Origin: Toxonevra muliebris
Taxonomy: Eukaryota; Arthropoda; Insecta; Diptera; Pallopteridae
Assembly: GCA_963691655.1 (NCBI GenBank)
Contig: OY829326.1
Span: 99,199,340 to 99,263,339, forward strand
DNA length: 64,000 nt
Reading direction: 5' to 3'
Shown: one piece after another, positions 34,776-45,649 of the stretch
How positions within the stretch are numbered: the first letter of the stretch is position 1
Layout of the letters: each line of letters starts with the position of its first letter
Translations under genes and position numbers: made by a program
Notes under the pieces: model-generated
What the model saw: only the letters and a program-made list of their open reading frames with translations
The model's database searches: none
What the model was told of the DNA's origin: nothing

Positions 34776-36737
34776 TTTCTACATATATTAATATAATCAT
34801 TTGTGGCTTAAATACTTTATTTTTTGATAAACGATGAGCTGGGCTAATCCGCTTTCCTAGTGTTAACAATATTCCGTGATCATAAAAAAAATAGAAATTA
34901 AGTAAGATAAGTTTATTTCTTAATTAAACCAGCCAAAATAATGTCTATTTTTTAGGTTGAACTTCAGGTCTTATCACTTCGGCCCACACATACATACACA
35001 AGTTTAAATTTTGCATGCCTACACTCCAAAACATAAAGACCTAGCATGAATAAAACAAAAAGGACTATAAAAAAAAAAATCAGGAAACAAACACGTAAAC
35101 TCGCTTTAGTAGCTGTTAAATCCTTTTCGAAAAGCTCTACCTAACAAGCAAAAAACAAATATGTAAACACACCAATACACGCAAAGACACATAACATACA
35201 GACACTGTAAAAAAAGGGACAACCCCAAATAATATTTTATTACCCTTTTACAATCCACAAGCGTTTAAGCAAAAGAGGTGCACATAAAATATTCACTTAA
35301 AAATCATGCTTATATTGTATGTATGTATATAATTATTTATGTATATGTATCACTAAGTATTCGTATATATGAACGTATGTGTGTGTGTGTTTGTTAGTTT
35401 GTATAATCTCTTGTGTAGCATGCCAGAATATCATTTGTGCAAAACAATGAGATTTGGTCACTCATTAATTATGCCAAAAACAAAAACGAAAAAAAAAAAT
35501 AACAACAAAAACCACAGTAGCAGCAAAAAAAAAAAATCATCAGTAACAACATCAACAAAATCACTTTATTAAAAATTAACTAGCACGCATTTAGAATATC
35601 CGAAACACTCACACACTTTTACTTTTGGTTCTTCATATATTTTAACCATGTATTTTTAGCCTTAACTCCATTTAATTGGGCATTAGAGAGAAAAGAGCGG
35701 AAATATTATCATGTGGAAGGAGCAGCAGTAGCAGGAACATTTTAATAATACGCTGTTACTTGACAACAGTGGCAGTGAATGAACGCTTAAGTTTTCGTGT
35801 TTCGTGTACTTATTTTTTTGACGTTATTTGCTAATTAAATAATTAGCTAGCATTAATTAAACATTAACCCTTGCTTAATTATTCACACATACATACATAC
35901 ATACACACAATATTTATCTAAAAGTTCACTCAAATTGATATTAGGGAGATACACATACACTCACACACAGATATGCAATGACAAAGTGAAAAATTGTTTT
36001 TTTACAGTATAAAATATGCCACCACCAACATTGATTGGCCTTAAAAGCCTTGCTTTTTTTCTTCTAGCTTCTGTTACTGTTGCTATACTATTTTTGTTGT
36101 AAAGTGCTTACACAGGATCGTAGTACATCATCAATTATACGCTACATTTGTTGGAAGAAGCGAATGTGCTAGTAGCGGAGATTGGTACTACTTGTACTAC
36201 AGAGACTTGGTTCAAATTTAGAACTAAACTGGGGTAAATCCTAAAAGTTGCTTTGAACATAAATCATTTTTGATCGAATAAGCACGAATAAACTTTCTTA
36301 GAGTAATATTACTAGTGTCCTTTGGCTCAAAGAATTCTTACATTAGGCACTGTTCTTTGCGCAGAACATTTAGGTTTGAACTAGTTTTGCCGGCCGAGTG
36401 TTCAAGCATTTCCATATACCGATTGCGATTAGACAGATCTTACATCTACGATTTGCGATCTACGTTTCCTTATATAAAGGGCTATTCATTACTTTTTATT
36501 ATTTTATTTATCAATTGCAATCAACTCATTGAGTGGCAAATCTATGACATTAGATTATAAGAATGCATAAAATATTTGATATATTCTACAGAATAAAATA
36601 AAAGCTTTTTTTATTTCATGAGGGCACTTAGATATTATTTCAAAAGCTTTCAAATTAAGTAATCCGCGTTTGGGGTATAACAGTTAATATCGGCAACAAT
36701 ATTTATAAATTGTTTAAATCAAAATCCAGACTAACTA
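34776..36737. other. Unassigned AT-rich DNA with simple repeats
   Basis: GTGTGTGTGTTTG (near 35380), (ACAT)n (near 35886-35908) and A-rich runs are present. No gene is supported. Confidence 0.45.
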
Positions 36738-37960
36738 CAGGGTAAAAACCAAATATAGACACAGTTGAGACAAAAAATTAGACTCCTATTCAGATCAAAA
36801 CTCATATCAAAAGTCAGATCACGGTCAGACCAAAAATGTTGACTAAATAGATACCAAATATAAGATCAAAATTACGAGGAAAAATAGGGTGAAAATTCCG
36901 ACTAAATTTCCACCAAATACTAGACTGATATTCAGACTAAAACATAAACCAAAAACCAACTGATATTCAGATCAAAGCTCTTTGCAAAAGTCAGGCCAAA
37001 ATCTAGACTAAATTTTACACCACGTTTAAATCAAAACACAGATCAAAATTCAAACTAAATTCAAAATAGAATTCAGACAAGATTCAAACTAAAAATAATA
37101 TTGATATGCAGACTAACTAAAACAGATATTGCTATTCATATCAAAACTCTCAAGAAAGGCAGACCAATCCCCAGACTAAATTTCAGGCCAAAATCAGACC
37201 AGGTTCTGATCAAATAAAAGATTGATTTTCAGGTCAAAACTAAGCAAAAATGTCAGATCAAGATCCAGACTAAAATTCAGAATGAATTTGGACCAAAAAC
37301 TAGATCGGAATTCAAATCAAACTCACGGTTAAATTTAAACGAAAATTCAAGTTGATATTCAGACTAAAACCTAGTAAGATATTTAGGTTAGAACGCAGCA
37401 TAAAAGTCAGACCCAACTTTTGACTTAATTTAGATGAAAAATCAAACAAAAATTTTGACCGAACTTGGAACAAAAATTTAAAGTACAATCAGATCTCAGA
37501 TCAGATCACTATCTATCTATCTACAATCAGATCGGCATTAAAAGCAGATGAAAAACCAGAATTATATACGGACTATAGTTCAGGCTGAAAGACTACAATA
37601 CAGATCAAACTTAGAACCCGATATTTAGGCCAAAACCCAGCATAAAATTCAGACCAAACCTCAGACTAAGATTTAGACAAAAATTTGACCAAAACTCAAA
37701 CCAAACTTCAGACTTCATTTCCACCAAACCGTAGACCAATTTTAAACCAGCCTCAGGCTAATACCCATCTTGAATCTCAGCCTAAACTACAGGCTGACTT
37801 TTACAAAAATTTGGGCCAAAAATCAAAGCCTAACTCAGTCCAATATTCAGATGAAAATTCAGCCTAAAATAAAAGTAAGACGAAAACAAAAGAGAGACCG
37901 AAAATAAGACTAAAACGAGACAATAAAATCGGACCTAAAAATATATAAAAACCAGAACCA
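36738..37960. repeat. Short-period array (CAGACCAAAATTCAGATC type)
   Basis: CAGACCAAAATTCAGATCAA-like words recur every ~15-24 bases for about 1.2 kb. This is the reverse complement of the TTTGGTCTGAATTTT core at 30425-31985. The two arrays therefore form a diverged inverted pair around about 4.7 kb. A 60-codon open frame inside (37685-37867) follows the repeat and is not a gene. Confidence 0.75.
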
Positions 37961-39674
37961 TGACCATGAAATCTCATTATTTAAAGTAATTTAATAAATA
38001 GTTACGACGTGGAAAAATTTTGAAATATTATCAGCTTCCACATTTCTGGGAAGGCTTTCAACACTCATTGCACTTCTCTGGTTCCATCACTAAAATCACG
38101 ATTAAAAACCTAATTTTTTTTTGAATTTTCCATGCTTTCGAGTACATCTCTTTAAAAATAAGTGTAGAGTGCTAAACTCTTCCATCATATGTTGTCAGAA
38201 GAAAAAGTTTAAAATAAATTTTCCACTTTATTTTTTTTTTTTGTACGTTTGGGTAAATCGTTTGGTTAGCATTTTGTGGTAACACAGTTTTTTCCTCTAT
38301 GTGCATGTATTTGTGGTATGCTTTAACTAATTTTTCTGTAGAGATTTATAAAATCATTTATTTTATGGCAAAAAAATACTTAAGGGAAATATTTTTCAAA
38401 TAGAGACGGCAGCATTACTGAATACTGATTGCATAGCTGAATTAATTGCTAAGGGGATACACACACATATGTGGTTATATAAGCGTATGTGTGTGTTCGT
38501 CTAAATATTGTTAGTAATTAGGCTAATTTTGATGTTTTTTTTTGTTGAATTTGTTAACATTTTGGGAATACATATTATTAAATATTAAAAGTACTTACTA
38601 TAATTTTAGCAATTTATGCATAAGTATAACTAACTGGTGGTTAAATAAATTTTTACAATTTGTAGAAAAATTGAGTTTTGATTGGGAGCTGGTTACACTT
38701 GAGAAATAATAATAGTTGTGTAGTTTTCCTAGAAAGAAGATATATCAAAAATACTCTTATGGGTTCAGGGAAAAACAGTTAATATGTTTAAATAGTAGCC
38801 TTTTTTCTATGTCGATAATTGCAAATTCAGAATATAAATTAAAAATACGCACACATATTTTTTATTAAATATTTGAAATCTGTATTTGAATTTCCAAGAA
38901 TCCATTTAAAAATCACCAATTCACTTTACTTGGTGCATTGATTAATTAAAAAATCCTTTTCTTTTTCATTTACTTTCTTCTGCACACACACACACACACA
39001 TACTTTATTTCTCTAATGCTTTTTTGTAGCAGCACCATTGGCTATTGTGTTCGTAAATAACAAAGCTTCCACTTTCTATTACCTTTTAATTAAATGTTTC
39101 TAGTTTTTCGTTTTTTATTTTCTTTATTTTCTCAACTTTTCCATGAAATGGCACTAATTTTTGTAATTGCAATTGTTTTCATTTGCAATTCTACAGCTAC
39201 TATGATAGTGCTATGCACTCGAAAAATCTTTTAAGATATTTAATATAGTAAGGTAATATCGTTGGAAGCTTGTATATTGGATACTTTGACCTTTGAATGC
39301 ACATACTCTGCTAGGTTCCGAAACTTTTACTTTACATAAAGAAGATGAGATTTTAGAAATGTAATGTGATTTCTGTGCTTGCTAGGGTTCTCTTTTGCCC
39401 TTTCAAATTTAAATTTTGGAATTAACACACATTTTGAAGAGAAAAACAAGTAAAGGAGCACGATGTTCTTATTGAGAAGATTCTACTCTCACTTAGTGAA
39501 AACCAACGACTGTGATTGGCTAGTCGAAGGCATGCCGTTTGCCATTTTCTTTCTGGACATGAATATACATAAATATCAACTGTTTTGAAATAAATTATAC
39601 TGTATTTTTGTACTTGATACTAGAATTTAGGATTTTGTTTAAATCGGATAAAAACTGTAAAGCTAAGAATACAT
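37961..39674. other. Unassigned AT-rich DNA
   Basis: (CA)n lies at 38983-39001. TTCTACAG near 39193 could pass for a splice acceptor, but no open exon with a donor follows. Confidence 0.45.
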
Positions 39675-39688
39675 TGGGGTCATAATAG

Positions 39689-40072
39689 GTTAGGTTAGGT
39701 TGGAGTGGCAGCCTTCTGCTTGAAAGCACACTTAAGCACATTTAGGCTCATTGTGATACCACAGTACGGCGCGACTCCCCCATTTACGGATTGGAGAACC
39801 ATGAGGATTCTATAATGAATCTGGCTATGTCCTTAATATTTACGGATGATAGCTCGGACAGACTAGTGAAGAAAGGTGAGCCCAGGAGTTTTAGTCTCCT
39901 CCTGGCCAGGGATGGGCATTCGCACATGAAATGGAGGACTGTTTCTTCCTCCTCCTCAGAGCCGCAGCCCTGACAGAAGTCATTGAATGGCAGTCCTAGT
40001 CGTGCAGCATGCCTCCCCATTATGCAGTGTCCCATGAGCACCGAAGTCGTAATGCTGATGGAATTTCTGCCA
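39689..40072 (-). mobile_element. RNase H-type LINE, 5'-truncated, 14-bp target duplication
   Basis: This 384-bp minus-strand insertion is flanked by TGGGGTCATAATAG on both sides (39675-39688 and 40073-40086). Read on the minus strand it carries the end of a LINE ORF2 and a ~95-bp 3' UTR, and ends in CCACTCCAACCTAACCTAAC. The UTR shares GTGGTATCACAATG, a CCTAA..TGTG stretch and the CCACTCCAACC tail with the SINE copies at 3470, 31488 and 60906. The 5' truncation and target duplication are standard for LINEs. Confidence 0.85.
39784..40071 (-). pseudogene. LINE ORF2 C-terminus with zinc-knuckle
   Basis: The open frame reads S-V-L-M-G-H-C, GRHAARLGLPFNDFCQGCGS, then a Glu run, LHFMCECPSLARRRLK, G-S-P-F-F and a C-terminal W-F. 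The H-C ... C-X2-C ... H-X3-C-X-C arrangement and 'A-R-R-R-L-K-.-L-G' are typical of the region after RNase H in insect LINEs of the I/LOA/Jockey-like groups. The frame is intact from the truncation point to its TGA (85 codons from the first ATG), so this copy is young or lightly mutated. The start of the protein is missing by truncation. Confidence 0.75.
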
Positions 40073-40086
40073 TGGGGTCATAATAG

Positions 40087-41309
40087 CAAAAATACATAAA
40101 AATATCATATTTTCCTTTATGGAGCAAACAAAGATTGAAAAATGCTAATGTTCAGACCAAATATGTTGTATTTGTACACCACATAAATTGGAATTTTTTT
40201 TTTTATATATTTTTACAATTCCTAAAACTTTGTTTCTTACAGTGTATTCCTATTGTACAATAAAGAAAGCACTTTTATACAATTGTAATAGAGAGAATGA
40301 ATGAATGAGAATAAAAACGAAAGACGTAAAGTCCAAAAGGACAAAATGAATGCATAAAAGAAAAAGTGTATAGTTTTAGTAATACTTAGAAAGGTAAAAG
40401 TTTTTAACAATACTCTTTTTATATTTTAAAAGATTTTAGGAATATGTTTAGCTTTGAGTAAAAAGAGCATTAAAGGCATTAAACAAAAGTTAACAGTTAA
40501 AATACTTTTAGCCCTCAAAAGCGGTAATTTTATATAGCACCACAGAGGTTTAATTTCACTTGTTTAACTAGTGTAAAATTTTAGTTTCTAACTCAAATTC
40601 AGATTCCGTTGATCAAAAAATATTACTATTTTGTATATACCTATCTATCAAATTTTTGGCTTTGTATATGTAATAATTAAGCTCCCTTTTATAATAAACA
40701 AAACAAAACAAAAAAAAAACCTCAACCATTTTATTTCGGAAAAATGTAAAAAATTTATATAAAGTGAAAAATAAAAATGTTGAATCAAAACTTTTTCACC
40801 AAAAATAATAAAATTGTTTGTTTGATTGCTGTACGAAGGAAACGAGTGCTATTTTTTTTTCTTTTTAAATAGAAAACATTTTAAAAGTACAAAAGCCGCA
40901 CTCAAGCATTAATTTGTAATACAAGTTTCTATTTTTTTGTTAGTGATTTATTTTTATTTATTTTTTTTTTTTTGGTTTTTTTATTTGTAAAATTTTAATA
41001 TTTCATGCGCTGTTGATTGCTATTTTTATGAACTGTGTAGAACTAAAAAATTTACTTCCTTTATTTTGTCAATATCTGAGCAATTTAATTTTGGTAGATT
41101 TTTTTTGCATTCTTTATAGATACATCAAATAAATAAATAAGTAGAAAAATGAGTTGAGTATTGAAAACAATTGAATTGTAACAATTGATACAAAAGTGAA
41201 TTTTATTTTACTGTATTTTTTATGTTTTTTTGCTAGTTACCAAACCAAAAATATTTGGCAATTGAATATTTTTTGAAGAATAAAATGTGGCATGAAAATT
41301 CTAATGTAA
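40087..41309. other. Unassigned AT-rich DNA
   Basis: Long poly(T)/poly(A) tracts (40690-40990) and short random frames. TTTCTTACAG at about 40240 lacks an open exon after it. Confidence 0.45.
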
Positions 41310-42075
41310 AGAAGAAGAATGGTTGATATTTAGTTTCGGATTCCGGTTTTTATTGAGATACAGTTTCAGGTTCAGATTTATATCAAGCTCAAGGTTTATT
41401 TTCAGTTATAGATTAATTTATAGATTAAGTTAGTATCCAGTTTTAGCTTCGTATTCAGTTTTAATGTCATATTCAGTTTCAGGTTCATATATTGGTTTAA
41501 CTTCACACTATGGTGCATATTCACCCTTTTGTTATTCAGTTGTAGGTTCATACTGCAGTTGAAGTTCATATTCGGCTTTTGGTTTTTATTCAGGCTTATA
41601 TTTAAGTTCTGATTTTTATTCTTACAGGTTTATGTTCAGTTTCAGGTTTATATTTAAGCTCATGTTCATATCCAGGTTCATATTCAGTTCCTAGTTCATA
41701 CACAGTTTCGGAATCATGTTCAGGTTCTGCTTCATACTCAAGTTTAGTTTTATCATCTTTTTAGCTCCAGATTTATATTTCTTCATATTTATGTTCAGGT
41801 TTATATTCAGGCTTAGGTTCGTATTCAGTTTCGAGATAATATTCAGTTTTATGTTCCTATCCAGGTTCTGGTTCATATTCAAATTCAAGCTGATATTCAC
41901 ATTTAATGAACCTAAAGTTGAAGGTTCAATTTTAAGTTTATACTTAACTTCATGTTCGTATTCCGCTTTAGGTTCATATTTAGATTCGAGCTCATATGTA
42001 AGTTCAGGTTCATATTCAGATTTCAGGTTCCAGCTAGGGTTTTGTTCATATCAAAGCTTGATTTTTACGCAAGCT
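41310..42075. repeat. Short-period array (TTCAGGTTCATATTCAG type)
   Basis: TTCAGGTTCATATTCAGTTT-like words recur about every 18 or 24 bases for ~760 bp, with changes such as GATTTATATTTA and AGTTTCGTATTC. Periods that are multiples of three keep reading frames open by chance (41716-42093 plus; 41691-41900 minus, rich in Asn/Leu). These are not taken as genes. Confidence 0.7.
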
Positions 42076-43390
42076 CAAGATAATTCCTCATAGTAAAGAG
42101 TAAATTGTTTCCTCTCAATAAAAGTGCTGTATTTAAGAAAAGGTTTTGAATTAATTATCTTCTTTAATATGCATATGGTTGGTACATGAGCCGTGAAACC
42201 AATTAACGCTTGTGCACTGTTTTGATACACAACCCTCAGTTGATTGTTGGTGTAGGTGATTTTTCGGCCTTAAGTAAGGCTGATATCCAACCCCATAGAC
42301 TTTGGAAGCTTGCTAATTCGTTCGAGGTGCAAATAATGATCTGAAAATTTTTCTCTTCACTTTCAAGCCTGACACTTCGTCACTTCTTCTTTCATAAAAA
42401 CACTTCGGTTTTCCAGTTTCAGTGAAAAACTAAAATCGATAAAAAAAAAATCTAAGTATGCTCATCTCTGTAATATGCTCCGACTGTATCCAAATCGGTG
42501 GTTGAATTCATATTCCCTATAAAAAGTAAAAAGATACCATTTAGCATACATCCTATAGTACGTTTTGAGACTTTTTGTGTTTATTTAGACACCTATGTAG
42601 CAACAATGATGACGAACTGTCATATAATTGATTAGAATTTGGTAGAAAATAAAGAGGTAGAAGATTTAGAAGGGGAGTGAGGCTTTTATTTCACAGTACC
42701 CACAAATTTGCATACTCATAAACACAAAAAAAAAAAAAAAAATAGAATTCAAAGCGCGTTTGAAAAAGAATGTTGTATGGTAAACTCTGAGTTTAAAGGT
42801 TACGCACCAAAACGCTGCAGACACTGGTTTGTGCAGCTTTGTGAAAAGATCGTAAATTTAGTTCTTCAAAAATTTCTAATATCAGCTGTAAACTACAGAT
42901 TTATCACAGAATTTTCAGACATTTTTTGAAGATCTGTCTTTAAGTTTTCCCCTCAGTGGGTGCTTTGTAGACTGTATCGACATTTAGGTTACTTTGTAAC
43001 CCCCTCACAGACAACGGGTTTTGAGAAGAGTTGGTAAATACAAGATTTTTAGCATTATTATTTGTTTTTTTTTTGCTAGAAAAACGAGAAATCTTCTCTC
43101 TAAAGAGCTCTAAACCAAAAGCTAGAAAAATTAGAAAGTGCTATGGATTAGTATTTTTAAGGGGACTGAGGAGAAAAACTCGGAGAAAAGTACGATTTTC
43201 TTTATACTGAATCTACCGATTTTGCTGAGATTTTTTTCTTCAGGGCACTTTAACAAATTTAGCCTTCATTTTGACCTAAAAATTCTACCAAGGAGCTGCA
43301 GAGTAAAAGTTAGTAAAAATTTTATAAAACTAAAAATGTTTATTAAAAACAAATTACGTCAAACACTTTGTATTTACACTCTCTTCTGAC
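42076..43390. other. Unassigned DNA
   Basis: No homology or element ends were recognised. Short open frames (42708-42929 and 43138-43389) have no known motif. Confidence 0.4.
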
Positions 43391-43575
43391 GACTTCGATA
43401 GCCTAGTGAGTAGCGCTTTAAACTTTCATACAGGAGGATGCAGGTTCGATTCGGTTTGAAGCGATAACCAATTGTCACATCGTCATCCGTAAACAGTGTT
43501 AAACTCTAGGCCCAACTGCGTGGTATTACAATAGGCAGTTCTAGCCAGAGTGTGTCACATGACAGCCATATAAAA
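43391..43575 (+). mobile_element. SINE copy 3 with tRNA-like head
   Basis: The first ~70 bp has a Pol III box A-like stretch (TAGCCTAGTGAGTAGCG from 43399) and a box B (GGTTCGATTCG, 43443-43453). They are separated by about 34 bases, as in tRNA genes. The body then matches SINE copies 1 and 2 in diverged form: GTTAAACTCTAGGCCCAACT, GTGGTATTACAATAGGC, GACAGCCAT. The tail is A-rich rather than CCAACCTAACC. This copy suggests a tRNA origin for the family. It is the most diverged copy here. Confidence 0.75.
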
Positions 43576-43830
43576 AATGAAAAATAAAATAAGCTAAGTT
43601 CTTTCTGCTTCGTCATATAATGTGAGAATATATTTTCCTTAGAAGACAGGGCTGATGAAAACTCCAATACAGTAAATAAATTTTTAGCTTTCGCTAACAC
43701 AATTTCAAAATTTTGTATAGTCTATTTTTGGAAATAATGATAATAATATAATGATAATTATCTAAACTTAAAAAAATATTTATTAAATTTGTTGGAATTG
43801 AATTTAAGAAAAAAAAAAGTAAAAAAAAAT

Positions 43831-44870
43831 TTGTAGGATTTGAACCTTGGCCACAAGTGGCAGCTTGCTTGCTGACCAGGGATGCCAACTCATTTTTTCT
43901 CTCTCCCCGATAACCCACGAGAAATTCTCCGATTTGTTATCGAATTCCCCGCATTGGTATAATTTCATATTATAACAGCACGACACGCAATTTCCATATA
44001 AACATTTTACAAAAACGAGAAATTATATAAAATTGATCTTAATGAGTGTTATATTAAGGCGACCCTGAACATTCTCGGTAAAAAACTTAACCAATTTTTA
44101 TGGGACTTGTAGATTAAAAGAAACGTACTTTCTGACTACGGAATTCTTAACATATAAGCTTTAGCTCCCTTTTGGACATCAAAGTTCTCAAAGGAGAAGA
44201 CATGGGATTTTTTTTAACTCTAATAAAAAATGGCAAAAACTTTGTTTTGAGAAAAACGGGTTCAAAGTTTTAACTATCGGTTTTTAACATATAAAATATA
44301 CTTCATCTTCTTTATAATGGCTGACCGTAATTTGTAAGTTTACAGATTAGTCAGCAATGATTAAGAGTTATTAATCAGGAGGTGCTGGACGAAGGCATAG
44401 CTAAGCCTTTCCGAATGGCCGAAAGGGAATTCGCAGAGCCGCGCGACTGTTTTGGCCTGACTGAAACTCGGCGCCATAATATATACGAAAGCACTATATC
44501 TACGAAAGCACTCTGCGGTCTCTAAAATTTATACAAAATACTTTCGAAATATAATACTTTCAAATAGCACACTTATTTAAAAATCGATTTCTCTAAACCA
44601 GTAAATCGCAGGGCCTGCTTAAGAAAAGTTGAAGATTTTAAGACCCAAAATATGAAATATTTCATAAGTTAGACGTTTTACATTACATAAAATTTGACAA
44701 AAAATTTTCTAAAGACTTTAATTATTAAAAGCTGAACGACTTCAGATTCCCGCAAAAAACAGCTCATTCCCCGAACCAAGTAAAATTCCCCGCAAATCGG
44801 GGAATTCCCCGCAAGTTGGCATCGCTGTTGCTGACACACTAAACAACCAAGCTATAGCGTCATGAATTTT
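43831..44870 (-). other. tRNA-like/SINE-head sequence split by a hAT element
   Basis: With the 43877-44827 insertion removed, the minus strand reads a tRNA-like ~75-nt block. It has box A-like TATAGCTTGGTTGTTTAGTG and box B GGTTCAAATCC (43836-43846), followed by a long T-run (43808-43829) of the kind that stops Pol III. T-stem and acceptor pairing are poor, so this is probably a tRNA-derived SINE head or tRNA pseudogene rather than a working tRNA. It differs in sequence from the head of SINE copy 3. Confidence 0.5.
43877..44827. mobile_element. Non-autonomous hAT element with perfect 8-bp duplication
   Basis: The left end is CAGGGATGCCAACTCATTTT. The right end, reverse complemented, is CAGCGATGCCAACTTGCGGG. 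TTGCTGAC stands directly before (43869-43876) and after (44828-44835). An 8-bp duplication and CAG..-type ends define hAT. Subterminal TTCCCCG/CGGGGAA motifs recur (43910-43955 and 44768-44812), a usual place for transposase binding sites in hAT. The 951-bp interior has no transposase. A GC-richer segment at 44380-44470 is unexplained. Confidence 0.9.
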
Positions 44871-45649
44871 GGCAGACACTATTATGGAGTTTTGTTTTTC
44901 TAAGCAATGCAAGTGAAACATATAAAGCAAACACTTATTAAGTCACACATACTATGAAACCTCAAACGACACCGACGTGACATTTGATTTCAATTTCTAT
45001 GAACTCACTTCACTATAAATTTTCCTTCAGCACCGAGTAAAGATGTAATCACATCACAAATTGACAGTAAGTTAAACAGTTACAGCAAAATGAATTAAGT
45101 GAGAATAGTTTACTTGCAAGCTACATGGTTGTACTGTTAACCTTTATGTGTTCACGAAAAAAATCCAACGTAAGTGTATACCCGTGGTATCGAGTTTAAT
45201 TGTTAACATCGAAATAAACATAAATTTTGTAACAAAGACTATACAACAGCACATTATTTACAACAGCACACAATTTGCAGCAAGAAAGCTCAGCATTTTG
45301 TGTACACATTACATCAAAATATGAAAATGGTAACATTCGCATTGATTGGAGTGATTCTGGTGATGATAATTCTTCTGATTATGAAGTGAATGAACAAGAG
45401 CCTGAACATGAGAGTCAAGCATCAACGTCAAACACTAATTTATTGTATGGTGAGGATGAAACAACATCTCAAGGTTAGATGCCCACCCATAATATTCTTC
45501 GCCAAAAGCTTGTCCATCGCGTGCAACTAAAATGCTATCAGGAAGAGACTCTTTCAAACGTTTGTTTTTTTTTTTTTTTTGAAAATATGTGCACTATAGT
45601 TATTCGAGAAACTAACCGCAAAGCCCTAGCTGTATTCTCTGCAAATGTA

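Noticed and set aside
30425..37960. CRISPR-like array
   Set aside because: Repeats drift in length and sequence with no constant repeat or unique spacers, and the DNA is clearly eukaryotic.
41691..42093. Asn/Leu-rich and Phe-rich frames on both strands
   Set aside because: Products of the TTCAGGTTCATATTCAG array, whose unit length near multiples of three keeps frames open.
43831..43876. A functional tRNA gene on the minus strand
   Set aside because: Box A and B are present after rejoining, but T-stem and acceptor pairing are poor and a 951-bp element interrupts it.
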